Assembly: GCF_013340845.1 (NCBI RefSeq)
Contig: NZ_AP020335.1
Span: 2,232,001 to 2,296,000, forward strand
Reading direction: 5' to 3'
Source of the DNA: Hydrogenovibrio marinus
Lineage (GTDB): Bacteria; Pseudomonadota; Gammaproteobacteria; Thiomicrospirales; Thiomicrospiraceae
Length of the DNA: 64,000 nucleotides
A model generated the notes under the pieces. That model was given only the letters and a program-made list of their open reading frames with translations, did no database searches and was not told where the DNA came from. Positions 20,744-29,055 of the stretch are shown here, one piece after another (position 1 is the stretch's first letter; each line of letters starts with the position of its first letter). The position numbers were made by a program, and so were the translations under genes.

Positions 20744-21563
20744 GGTAAGATTTACTATCGTCTAGTTTAACCATCGTACCTAACACTTGCAGATACGCTA
20801 CCAAAGCATCCATTTCTGTATAACCTTGAACTGCTTTATCAGCGTTTGCGATTTCTGCATCGGTATAAGGTACACCCAACTCACGCATGACTTTCAAACG
20901 CTCTTTCATGTCACGTTTGGTGCCGAAGAAGCTTTTTGAAATTGGGTTTTCAGCTAACCATGGATAAGCCGGCATAACTGATTCCGGAACCATATCCTGT
21001 GGACGCATCAAATGCATTACGTGCCATTCGTCAGAATACTTACCACCAACACGAGCCAAATCAGGACCAGTACGCTTTGAGCCCCATTGCATTGGGTGGT
21101 CGTAAATTGATTCTGTTGCTAGCGAGAAGTGACCATAACGCTCACGTTCATCACGGAAAGGACGAATCATCTGGGAGTGACAAATATAGCAACCTTCACG
21201 CAAATAAATATCGCGACCAGCAAGCTCTAGTGGAGTATATGGACGAACACCATCGCCTGGTTTCCAATCACCAATTACCCATTTCCCATTCTTATCTTGC
21301 TTATACAAAACCTTATCCGAAACTAACTTACCGTCAGTATTCACAGTAAAGGTTCTGTGCCATACAAGCTCAGGGAACTTTTTGTTTTCCAGGTTTCCAT
21401 ATTTATCTGTTTGTTCAGTGTAATCAACAGCACTTTTTAGATAGAACAATGGAACAATTTCTACGATACCCGCGATGGATACCATGAAAGCAGTTGCCAA
21501 AAACAACCCGAAAATATTTCGTTCTAGGCGTTCTTGCAAATTTCTTGGTTTACTATCTGACAT
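20736..21563 (-). CDS. ccoO: cbb3 oxidase monohaem subunit CcoO, with insertion
   Basis: 275 residues: one N-terminal helix (about 17-42), then a periplasmic cytochrome c domain with haem site CYICH (125-129) and the conserved QMIRPFRDE and [12 protein letters not shown]. CcoO is usually 200-250 residues. The extra length is a lysine- and tryptophan-containing stretch at about 50-105, between the helix (VPLFYLK) and the [13 protein letters not shown] block, where most relatives have only about 15 residues. GAGGAG stands nine bases before the ATG. Confidence 0.95.
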   Translation of the reverse strand: MSDSKPRNLQERLERNIFGLFLATAFMVSIAGIVEIVPLFYLKSAVDYTEQTDKYGNLENKKFPELVWHRTFTVNTDGKLVSDKVLYKQDKNGKWVIGDWKPGDGVRPYTPLELAGRDIYLREGCYICHSQMIRPFRDERERYGHFSLATESIYDHPMQWGSKRTGPDLARVGGKYSDEWHVMHLMRPQDMVPESVMPAYPWLAENPISKSFFGTKRDMKERLKVMRELGVPYTDAEIANADKAVQGYTEMDALVAYLQVLGTMVKLDDSKSYRE

Positions 21564-21633
21564 GAGTCTATGCTCCTCAACTCATAATTTATCTAACTTG
21601 CGAGAGACCTTATAGCTCCCGCAAACCTCAGCA

Positions 21634-23064
21634 TTAAGCTTGGGCAGCAACTGGCGTTGACTGTCTTGCTTCAGCAGTTCTAATTGTCATTACGATATTG
21701 AACAACATAACAACCGCTCCAGAGAAGAACAAGAAACCACCTACTGTACGCATAACATAATATGGATGCATAGCAGCTACAGACTCAGCAAAAGTATATG
21801 CCAACGTACCGTATTCATCATACGCACGCCACATCAAACCTTGCATAATCCCTGATACCCACATTGCAACGATATAGAACACAGTTCCGATAGTCGCCAA
21901 CCAGAAATGGAAGTTAATCAACTTCATTGAGTACATTTCAGTTTTCCATAGCTTCATAACCATATGATAAATCGCACCGATAGAAACCATCGCAACCCAA
22001 CCTAACGCACCAGAGTGTACGTGACCAATAGTCCAGTCAGTGTAGTGAGATAATGCGTTTACCGTTTTTGAAGCCATAACAGGCCCTTCAAACGTTGACA
22101 TTGCGTAAAACGCCAATGAGATGATCAAGAAGCGCAAAATATAGTCAGTACGCAATCTGTCCCAAGCACCTGAAAGCGTCAACATACCGTTCAAAGCACC
22201 ACCCCATGAAGGAATAATCATCGCTAGAGAGATTACCGCACCCAAAGAACCTGTCCAGTCTGGAAGTGCTGTATATTGCAAATGGTGAGCACCCAACCAA
22301 ACATAACCGAACATCAATGCCCAGAAATGGATAACTGACAGACGATATGAATAGATAGGACGTTGTGCTTGCTTAGGTACAAAATAGTACATGATTGCAA
22401 GGAAACCAGCAGTTAGGAAGAAACCTACCGCGTTATGTCCCCACCACCATTGAATCATTGCATCTTGAACACCAGAGAACAAAGAATATGAGCGGAACAA
22501 AGAAACAGGAATCGCCAAACCATTTACGACATACAAGTAAGTGATCGCGATCATCATTCCAAGGAAGAACCAGTTGGATACATAAACGTTCGGATGCGTT
22601 TCTTTATTTCTCGAAGCGATCGTCATCACGAAGTTCAAAGTATAAAGTGTCCACACAAGAGCAATTGCGATAGCCAAAGGCCACTCTTGTTCATGGTACT
22701 CTTTACCTGTAGTCATACCCAAAGAGATTGTAACAACTACTGCCAACAAACCAACAGTGAACAAAAGTGCTGTTACCCAAGCCAGACCATTGCTCCATAG
22801 CCTAATACCGTTTGTACGCTGTACGGTATAGAAAGCAGTCGCCATCAACGTCATACCACCAAACGCAAAAATAACTGTATTGGTGTGCATTACGCGCAAT
22901 CTAGCAAACGTAATCTCAGGAATATCAAAGTTTAAAACCGGCCAGGCAAGTTCTGCAGCAGCGTAAGTACCAAACATAGTACCGACAACTAAAAACACAA
23001 CTGCGCCAACCGTTAGGTACTTAACCACACCATTGTCATATTGTGGCTTTGCGATAGTATCCAT
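21634..23064 (-). CDS. ccoN: cbb3 oxidase catalytic subunit CcoN
   Basis: 476 residues, normal for CcoN, with about 12 membrane helices. It reduces oxygen to water at the haem b3-CuB centre. Visible ligand regions are WGHNAVGFF and GAHHLQYT (CuB histidines) and GHVHSGALGW (haems). An ATG at 23088 would add eight residues. The ATG at 23064 is preferred because GGGGG lies nine bases upstream and the product then begins MDTIAKPQY. It heads ccoNOQP. No other terminal oxidase is in the window. Confidence 0.95.
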   Translation of the reverse strand: MDTIAKPQYDNGVVKYLTVGAVVFLVVGTMFGTYAAAELAWPVLNFDIPEITFARLRVMHTNTVIFAFGGMTLMATAFYTVQRTNGIRLWSNGLAWVTALLFTVGLLAVVVTISLGMTTGKEYHEQEWPLAIAIALVWTLYTLNFVMTIASRNKETHPNVYVSNWFFLGMMIAITYLYVVNGLAIPVSLFRSYSLFSGVQDAMIQWWWGHNAVGFFLTAGFLAIMYYFVPKQAQRPIYSYRLSVIHFWALMFGYVWLGAHHLQYTALPDWTGSLGAVISLAMIIPSWGGALNGMLTLSGAWDRLRTDYILRFLIISLAFYAMSTFEGPVMASKTVNALSHYTDWTIGHVHSGALGWVAMVSIGAIYHMVMKLWKTEMYSMKLINFHFWLATIGTVFYIVAMWVSGIMQGLMWRAYDEYGTLAYTFAESVAAMHPYYVMRTVGGFLFFSGAVVMLFNIVMTIRTAEARQSTPVAAQA

Positions 23065-23192
23065 TAGCTGGATCCCCCTTTTAGTCAAAATTAATTCAAC
23101 CCCAAATCAAAAATGAAATTGGTTATTGAAGTCCCTCAGGCGGCATTATAAACATTAATCAAAAATCTGCTTGTGCCAAAGCAGACAAAAAA

Positions 23193-23206
23193 TTAATATA
23201 AATCAA
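23193..23206 (-). promoter_or_regulatory. Candidate FNR/ANR box upstream of ccoN
   Basis: TTAAT-ATAA-ATCAA differs by one base from TTGAT-N4-ATCAA. If it acts from -41.5, transcription would start near 23158, about 94 bp before the ccoN ATG. A 7-bp hairpin with a T-run on the minus strand (23161-23185) lies just downstream and may instead be an attenuator. Regulation of cbb3 operons by FNR-type proteins is well known, but here it is only a candidate. Confidence 0.35.
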
Positions 23207-23443
23207 GAAAAAGCACTGAAGCCTCAACACTTTATTCATTTTTCATGAAGCTTTCACATTCATTAACGCGGCAATTATCTCAAAGAACCCCCATAATTTC
23301 AGCCTTAATAAGACAAATTTTTTTTATACCACATATTAGAGTTTCTTAATTCTTTTCGTAATTGAGCAATCCCAGCTACCAGAGAGTTTCAGAGGCTCAG
23401 CGCCACAATTCATTCAAACTCAGCAACTTTTTTTGAAAACCAC

Positions 23444-23449
23444 TATAAT
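23444..23449 (+). promoter_or_regulatory. Putative -10 box of the his operon
   Basis: A perfect TATAAT 32 bp before the hisB ATG, followed by an AGGA ribosome site. No good -35 hexamer is present at 16-18 bp, so an activator may be needed or the match may be fortuitous. Confidence 0.4.
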
Positions 23450-23481
23450 ATTCGCAACTTGATTACCCAGGACTTTTACAC

Positions 23482-24069
23482 ATGCGACATGCATTCATCG
23501 AAAGAGCTACGCTTGAGACACAAATAAAGGTTTCTATCGACTTAGATGGCACAGGAAAGGCTAGCCTGGACACAGGCGTTCCTTTTTTCGAGCACATGTT
23601 GGATCAAATTGCCCGCCACGGACTGGTTGACCTAGATATCAAAGCGAATGGTGACACTCACATTGATGACCACCACACAGTTGAAGATATTGGCATCACG
23701 CTTGGCATGGCACTAAAAGAAGCCGTTGGCGACAAAAAAGGCATTCAACGTTATGGGCACGCTTATGTACCATTGGATGAAGCGCTGTCCAGAGTGGTTA
23801 TCGACCTATCAGGAAGGCCTGGACTGGTTTTCAATGCGGACTTCACAAAAGGCGCTATTGGAAGCTTCGATACAGAATTGGTATATGAATTCTTCCAAGG
23901 ATTTGTTAATCACGCCCAAGTAACGCTGCACATTGACTGCTTAAGAGGTCACAACGCTCACCATCAAGCTGAAACAATTTTCAAAGCTTTTGGTCGCGCA
24001 CTGAGAATGGCGCTTGCCAATGATGAGCGCATGGCTGGCGTTCTGCCATCCACAAAAGGTGCCCTTTAA
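23482..24069 (+). CDS. hisB: Imidazoleglycerol-phosphate dehydratase
   Basis: 195 residues, the monofunctional HisB without the phosphatase domain found in enteric bacteria. It carries out the sixth step of histidine synthesis. The metal-binding motif DDHHTVED and its repeat GHNAHHQAE are both present. The gene ends in TAATG, overlapping hisH by one base. It is the first gene of a tight hisBHAFE operon. Confidence 0.96.
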   Translation: MRHAFIERATLETQIKVSIDLDGTGKASLDTGVPFFEHMLDQIARHGLVDLDIKANGDTHIDDHHTVEDIGITLGMALKEAVGDKKGIQRYGHAYVPLDEALSRVVIDLSGRPGLVFNADFTKGAIGSFDTELVYEFFQGFVNHAQVTLHIDCLRGHNAHHQAETIFKAFGRALRMALANDERMAGVLPSTKGAL

Positions 24070-24701
24070 TGACAAAGCATGTCGTTGTCGTTGATTACGG
24101 AATGGGAAATCTACGCTCGGTTGCTAAAGCTGCCGAGCACATGGCAAATGATCAAACAAAGATCGTCATATCAAGTCACCCTGAGGACATAGACTCTGCG
24201 GACGCCATCATCTTCCCGGGACAAGGTGCGGCAAAGGCTTGCATGCAGGCTCTGAATGAAACCGGCATGATTCACAGCCTGCAAAAAGCCGCGAATGAGA
24301 AACCTTTTCTCGGCATTTGCATGGGGCTTCAAGTTTTAATGACACACAGCCAAGAAAACAACGGTATTGACTGCTTGAATATTTTAAAAGGTGACGTCGT
24401 TCAATTCGACCTAACAGCATACCCGGAACTTAAAATGCCACACATGGGCTGGAACCAAATCCACCAAACTCAAGAACACCCGCTTTGGCACAACATTCCA
24501 CAAGACAGCCGCTTTTACTTTGTACACAGCTACTATGTCATGCCGGAAGCGCCAGAGATCATTGCTGGTGAAACCACTCACGGCACCAAGTTTACGTCAG
24601 CCATTGCCAAAGACAACTTATTCGCGATTCAAGCACACCCAGAAAAGAGCGCCGAATCTGGCCTACAGCTCTTCAAAAACTTCTTGAATTGGCAACCTTA
24701 A
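24069..24701 (+). CDS. hisH: Imidazole glycerol phosphate synthase, glutaminase subunit HisH
   Basis: 210 residues, a class I glutamine amidotransferase. The nucleophile is C84 in GICMGLQVL, and the His-Glu pair sits in QAHPEKS near the C-terminus. It supplies ammonia to HisF. Its start overlaps the hisB stop by one base. Confidence 0.96.
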   Translation: MTKHVVVVDYGMGNLRSVAKAAEHMANDQTKIVISSHPEDIDSADAIIFPGQGAAKACMQALNETGMIHSLQKAANEKPFLGICMGLQVLMTHSQENNGIDCLNILKGDVVQFDLTAYPELKMPHMGWNQIHQTQEHPLWHNIPQDSRFYFVHSYYVMPEAPEIIAGETTHGTKFTSAIAKDNLFAIQAHPEKSAESGLQLFKNFLNWQP

Positions 24702-24733
24702 AATTAACAAACTAAAGATTTAACGTACTGAAT

Positions 24734-25477
24734 ATGCTACTAATTCCTGCTATTGATTTAAAAGACGGCCAATGCGTCAGACTACGCCAAGGCATTATGG
24801 AAGATGCAACCGTATTTTCCGGAGACATCGTTGCCATGGCACAACGTTGGATTGATGAAGGTGCTCGACGCCTACACATGGTGGACTTGAACGGCGCCTT
24901 TGAAGGCAAACCCGTTAATGGTGACGCGGTCTACCAAGTTAGAGAACATTTCCCTGAATTGCCAATCCAAATTGGCGGCGGTATCCGCGATTTACAAACG
25001 ATCGAAGCCTACTTAAACGCTGGGGTCAGTTATTGCATCATTGGCACTAAAGCCGTCCACAACCCTGAATTTGTCGCCGAAGCCTGCAAAGCGTTTCCTG
25101 GTCACATCATGGTTGGACTTGACGCCAAAGACGGAATGGTCGCCATCAACGGTTGGGCAGAAGTTACTGATCACCATGTCGCAACACTGGGCAAACAATT
25201 TGAAAACGATGGAGTAGATGCCATTATCTATACCGATATTGGCAGAGACGGCATGATGCAAGGCGTCAACATTGAGGCAACACAACAGTTAGCCCAGGCA
25301 TTGAACATTCCGATTATCGCTTCCGGCGGCATCACTAACCTGGACGACATCAAAGCGCTTGCAACCATTGAAAGTGATGGTGTCATTGGCGCCATTACCG
25401 GGCGAGCCATCTACGAAGGGACTCTAAACTTCAAAGAAGGCCAAACTCTTTCTGACCAGTTGTCTGTGTCACATTAA
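24734..25477 (+). CDS. hisA: ProFAR isomerase HisA
   Basis: 247 residues, a TIM barrel with the two catalytic aspartates in PAIDLKDG (D8) and TDIGRDGM, and the phosphate loops GGGIRD and ASGGITN. It is the fourth enzyme of histidine synthesis. It follows hisH by 32 bp and hisF by 10 bp on the other side. Confidence 0.96.
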   Translation: MLLIPAIDLKDGQCVRLRQGIMEDATVFSGDIVAMAQRWIDEGARRLHMVDLNGAFEGKPVNGDAVYQVREHFPELPIQIGGGIRDLQTIEAYLNAGVSYCIIGTKAVHNPEFVAEACKAFPGHIMVGLDAKDGMVAINGWAEVTDHHVATLGKQFENDGVDAIIYTDIGRDGMMQGVNIEATQQLAQALNIPIIASGGITNLDDIKALATIESDGVIGAITGRAIYEGTLNFKEGQTLSDQLSVSH

Positions 25478-25487
25478 AGGGCAAACC

Positions 25488-26261
25488 ATGAGCTTAGCGA
25501 AACGTATCATCCCTTGCTTAGATGTCGACAACGGACGCGTCGTCAAAGGCGTCCAGTTTGTCGACATCCGCGATGCTGGCAACCCTGTTGAAATCGCCAA
25601 GCGTTACGACGAACAAGGTGCCGATGAAATCACTTTCCTCGACATTACAGCTACCGCAGATGACCGTGCAACGATGGTTCATGTTGTCGAAGAAGTCGCT
25701 AGTCAAGTATTTATTCCACTAACGGTTGGTGGCGGTATTCGTACGGTTGAAGATATCCGCCGCATGCTAAACGCCGGTGCGGATAAAGTTGCTATCAACT
25801 CAGCAGCGATATTCAACCCTGCTTTTGTTCAAGAAGCCAGCGACACTTTTGGGTCTCAATGTATTGTTGTCGCTATTGATGCTAAAAAAGTCAGCTTAGC
25901 CGGCGATCCTGACAAGTGGGAAATCTTCACCCACGGTGGGCGCCGAGAAACCGGCATTGACGCTATTGAATGGGCGAAAAAAATGGAAGCACTCGGTGCG
26001 GGCGAACTGCTGGTTACCAGCATGGATAGAGACGGTACAAAAATTGGATTTGACCTAGAATTGACGCGCAACATTGCAGACTCGGTCAACATCCCTGTCA
26101 TCGCATCTGGCGGTGTCGGTGAACTGAAACACCTAACCGAAGGCGTTGTCTCCGGCCACGCTGAAGCCGTATTGGCCGCCAGCATTTTTCATTTTGGTCA
26201 ACACACCGTGCAAGAAGCCAAACAAGCCATGCAAAAAGCAGGTATTGAGGTACGACTATGA
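25488..26261 (+). CDS. hisF: Imidazole glycerol phosphate synthase, cyclase subunit HisF
   Basis: 257 residues, a TIM barrel paralogue of HisA. Catalytic aspartates lie in [13 protein letters not shown] and SMDRDGTK. It closes the imidazole ring using ammonia from HisH. It overlaps hisE by 4 bp (ATGA). Confidence 0.97.
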   Translation: MSLAKRIIPCLDVDNGRVVKGVQFVDIRDAGNPVEIAKRYDEQGADEITFLDITATADDRATMVHVVEEVASQVFIPLTVGGGIRTVEDIRRMLNAGADKVAINSAAIFNPAFVQEASDTFGSQCIVVAIDAKKVSLAGDPDKWEIFTHGGRRETGIDAIEWAKKMEALGAGELLVTSMDRDGTKIGFDLELTRNIADSVNIPVIASGGVGELKHLTEGVVSGHAEAVLAASIFHFGQHTVQEAKQAMQKAGIEVRL

Positions 26262-26587
26262 GTGAACTTCTGCGACAACTCGATGAAGTGCTAGAAAACA
26301 GAAAACAGGAATCTGCTGAGGATTCTTACGTCGCCAGCCTGTACCATAAAGGCCTCGACAAAATCCTTAAAAAAATCGGTGAAGAAGCAACCGAAACGGT
26401 AATGGCAGCAAAAGACTGCGACAATGCCTCCGACAAGTCACACCTTGTTTATGAGGTGACCGATCTTTGGTTCCACACCTTGGTTTTACTTCACCAACAG
26501 GGCTTGACCAGCCAAGACATCCTTCAAGAACTTGAACGGCGTTTTGGACTTTCAGGCCATGTTGAAAAAGCCAATCGTAGCGAATAG
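26258..26587 (+). CDS. hisE: Phosphoribosyl-ATP pyrophosphatase
   Basis: 109 residues. An all-helical MazG-like fold with the conserved [15 protein letters not shown] metal-binding helix. It hydrolyses PR-ATP to PR-AMP. In many proteobacteria the cyclohydrolase HisI is fused or adjacent; here HisE stands alone and hisI is not in the window. It is the last his gene, 4-bp overlapped with hisF. Confidence 0.95.
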   Translation: MSELLRQLDEVLENRKQESAEDSYVASLYHKGLDKILKKIGEEATETVMAAKDCDNASDKSHLVYEVTDLWFHTLVLLHQQGLTSQDILQELERRFGLSGHVEKANRSE

Positions 26588-26668
26588 AATTTAACCCCTT
26601 TCTTTGTTTACGGCATCAAAAGTGCCTACTAGAAAACAAAGTAATATGACTCTCACAAGGAAAGCATC

Positions 26669-26989
26669 ATGACTCTTGAAAAAAGTATTTTTAGCAAAAT
26701 CATTGATCGTGAGTTGCCTGCTGATATTATTTACGAAGACGAAAAATGTATCGTCATCCGTGACATCAACCCAAAAGCGCGCATCCACCTTCTTATTATT
26801 CCAAAAAAGCAAATCGCCACACTCTTTGACCTTTCACCAGAAGACAAAGATTTGATGGGACACATGATGCTGCTTTTGCCACAACTGGCTGAATCTCAAG
26901 GACTTGATGGTTTTCAAACACGAATCCATACCGGAGAAAGTGGCGGACAGGAAGTATTCCACATCCATATCCACTTATTAGGAAAATAA
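26669..26989 (+). CDS. HIT-family nucleotide hydrolase (HinT-like), short C-terminus
   Basis: 106 residues. The histidine triad is visible at the very end, in FHIHIHLLGK. The N-terminal half has the expected CIVIRDINPKA and LIIPKK. HinT-type enzymes hydrolyse AMP-lysine and other purine phosphoramidates. The family usually continues about eight or more residues past the triad (GGR...); this protein stops right after it. AAGGAAAG precedes the ATG. HIT genes are often found between his and tat genes in proteobacteria. Confidence 0.9.
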   Translation: MTLEKSIFSKIIDRELPADIIYEDEKCIVIRDINPKARIHLLIIPKKQIATLFDLSPEDKDLMGHMMLLLPQLAESQGLDGFQTRIHTGESGGQEVFHIHIHLLGK

Positions 26990-27151
26990 ATATAGGCATT
27001 AAATGCTTTAAACAAGTCATAAACTTTTTTTAACGAAAAACGCCTATTTCAAAGCGAGTTTTTTGTACGTTAAGTTGTTGACTCTGTTAATATTGGCAAT
27101 CAATTTTTTGAACCCCTATTTGTAAATGCGTTCAATGACTGGAGAAATAGA

Positions 27152-27397
27152 ATGGGCATTAGTATTTGGCAATTATTAATTATCTTAGCAATCGTTTTGG
27201 TTTTATTCGGAGCTAAGCGTCTTCGCAACGTAGGAACAGACCTAGGTAATGCAATCAAAGGCTTCAAAAACGCCGTTAAAGAAGAAGAAGAAAACAAAGA
27301 CGCTACAGCAACTACCGAGCAAAAGCTTGAGAAGAAAGAAGGCGAAAACGTCTTTGACGTAAAGGCTGAAGAGAAAAAAGAAAAGCCTGACGCTTAA
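27152..27397 (+). CDS. tatA: Twin-arginine translocase protein TatA
   Basis: 81 residues. One N-terminal helix (about 3-20), an amphipathic helix with [14 protein letters not shown], and an acidic/lysine-rich tail. TatA forms the channel for folded proteins. GGAG stands seven bases before the ATG. First gene of tatABC. The 162-bp gap from the HIT gene holds its promoter, but I cannot fix the boxes. Confidence 0.94.
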   Translation: MGISIWQLLIILAIVLVLFGAKRLRNVGTDLGNAIKGFKNAVKEEEENKDATATTEQKLEKKEGENVFDVKAEEKKEKPDA

Positions 27398-27437
27398 TCT
27401 TTAAGCTCTCAATCTTTTTTAATATTTCGCATTTCCT

Positions 27438-27923
27438 ATGTTTGATATTGGCTTTACCGAAATCCTAATTGTTCTCGTGGTGGCGCTTATTGTCATCGGG
27501 CCTGAACGCATGCCTGAAGTTGCCCGAAAAATTGGGCAATTTATCGGTAAAACCAAACACTTCATCAATAGCGTCAAAGAAAATAGCGAAATCAGTTCCG
27601 CCGTGCGTGAGCTTCATGATTCCATCAACTTGGAAGAAGAGAAGAAAACCGTTGAATCTGTTTCAGATACCCTAAAAGACGACTTCTCCCAACTTCAACA
27701 AGACTGGGAAATTGATGAAATCTCCCGTCCGACTTTTGGTGGTTCAGAGCCTGTAACATCTACCGACACACAGTTCAGTAAAGCGCCGCAACAACCTGTT
27801 TTACCAAGTTCGGAACAAGACAAAAAGCCAGCAAAGCCGACTGAAGCTCCAAGCGAAGAAAAAGCAGTCAAAGTTGACACGCCACCTGAAAAAGAACCCG
27901 CTCCACAACAAGAGAAAGCTTAG
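27438..27923 (+). CDS. tatB: Twin-arginine translocase protein TatB
   Basis: 161 residues. The N-terminal helix begins MFDIGFTEILIV, with the diagnostic GPERMPEVARKIG after it. An amphipathic helix and a long proline/lysine/glutamate tail follow. TatB with TatC forms the signal-peptide receptor. It has no clear ribosome site. tatC follows 3 bp later. Confidence 0.94.
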   Translation: MFDIGFTEILIVLVVALIVIGPERMPEVARKIGQFIGKTKHFINSVKENSEISSAVRELHDSINLEEEKKTVESVSDTLKDDFSQLQQDWEIDEISRPTFGGSEPVTSTDTQFSKAPQQPVLPSSEQDKKPAKPTEAPSEEKAVKVDTPPEKEPAPQQEKA

Positions 27924-27926
27924 TCC

Positions 27927-29024
27927 ATGAGTTCATCTGCCCTACCGCCTCATGATCAGGAAATGACACTCGTTCAACATCTGCTTGAACTGAGAAACTC
28001 AATGACTAAGGGTATTCTTGCCATTCTGGTAGCTTTCTTGGCGCTATTTCCTTTTGCAAATGAACTTTATACTTACATTTCCGAACCGCTGACACGCTTT
28101 TTGCCTGCCGGCACAAGCATGATTGCAACAGGTGTTGCATCCCCTTTCTTAACGCCTTTTAAGTTGAGTTTGGTCTTGGGCGTATACGTTGCGATGCCGG
28201 TTCTTCTCTATCAGGCTTGGCGCTTCATTGCTCCTGCTTTGTATTCGCATGAAAAACAACTGGTCGCTCCAATCCTGTTTTTCAGCTCGTTCCTGTTTTA
28301 TGCAGGTGGCGCCTTTGCTTTCTATGTAGTATTCCCTTTGGTATTCGGTTTCTTATCGACCACTGCACCGCATGGCGTTACCATTGCGACTGATATCTCG
28401 CTCTACCTCGACTTCGTTATCAAAATGTTCTTTGCCTTTGGCGTAGCATTTGAAGTACCGGTGGTCGTTGTCATCCTGATTTTGACAGGCATGGTTTCTG
28501 CCGAGAAATTAACCCACGCGCGCCCTTACATCATTGTGGCAGCCTTCATTATCGGTATGCTGTTAACCCCACCGGATGTGGTTTCTCAAACCATGCTGGC
28601 GGTTCCGATGTGGCTACTTTATGAAACGGGCGTGATCGTCGGTGCTTATGTCAAAAAACGACGAGACAAAGCCAAAGACCTGCGTGAAGCCAAAGAGGCG
28701 AAATCCGAAACTGGAGAGAAACAAACTTCAGGTGAAGCGAAAACTTCAGCGACAACTGCTTCTGCCGCGGCTGCTTCGACCTTCACACCAAATCCTGTAC
28801 CGGATGATATTGAATTTGACGACCGCTATGCAGATCAAATCGATTCATTAGAAGAGGATGAGGATTGGGATAATGCCTTTGATGAAATCGATGCAGAATT
28901 CCAAGCGCTTGAAGAAGACTACAAAAAACGTCAAAATGACGAGTCACCTCAAAATAGCGACGGTCAGGATGAACCTCAAAACGAAGCGAAAGATGACGCT
29001 TCAGAAGAGAAGCCTAAATCTTAA
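27927..29024 (+). CDS. tatC: Twin-arginine translocase protein TatC with acidic C-terminal extension
   Basis: 365 residues. The first about 248 make a normal TatC with six helices (MTLVQHLLELRNS start, conserved FEVPVV and LLTPPDVVSQ). The remaining about 117 residues are a cytoplasmic tail: first lysine-rich, then alanine/serine-rich, then strongly acidic with low complexity. Most TatC proteins end near residue 250, so this extension is unusual. The reading frame is intact and there is no sign of frameshift. Confidence 0.95.
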   Translation: MSSSALPPHDQEMTLVQHLLELRNSMTKGILAILVAFLALFPFANELYTYISEPLTRFLPAGTSMIATGVASPFLTPFKLSLVLGVYVAMPVLLYQAWRFIAPALYSHEKQLVAPILFFSSFLFYAGGAFAFYVVFPLVFGFLSTTAPHGVTIATDISLYLDFVIKMFFAFGVAFEVPVVVVILILTGMVSAEKLTHARPYIIVAAFIIGMLLTPPDVVSQTMLAVPMWLLYETGVIVGAYVKKRRDKAKDLREAKEAKSETGEKQTSGEAKTSATTASAAAASTFTPNPVPDDIEFDDRYADQIDSLEEDEDWDNAFDEIDAEFQALEEDYKKRQNDESPQNSDGQDEPQNEAKDDASEEKPKS

Positions 29025-29055
29025 AGAATATGTCTCCCATCAGTTGAGAGCACAA

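Larger units (their letters stand above)
23065..23481. other. Divergent intergenic region between ccoN and hisB
   Basis: 417 bp with no convincing gene on either strand. It is AT-rich and must hold both divergent promoters. On the left is the candidate FNR box and hairpin for ccoN; on the right is a perfect TATAAT for hisB. The middle part shows nothing I can name. Confidence 0.6.

Noticed and set aside
28858-29055. N-terminal extension of the DUF255 gene into tatC
   Set aside because: The extension is tatC coding sequence read in another frame, is low in complexity and would bury the signal peptide. The ATG at 29056 gives a normal export signal.
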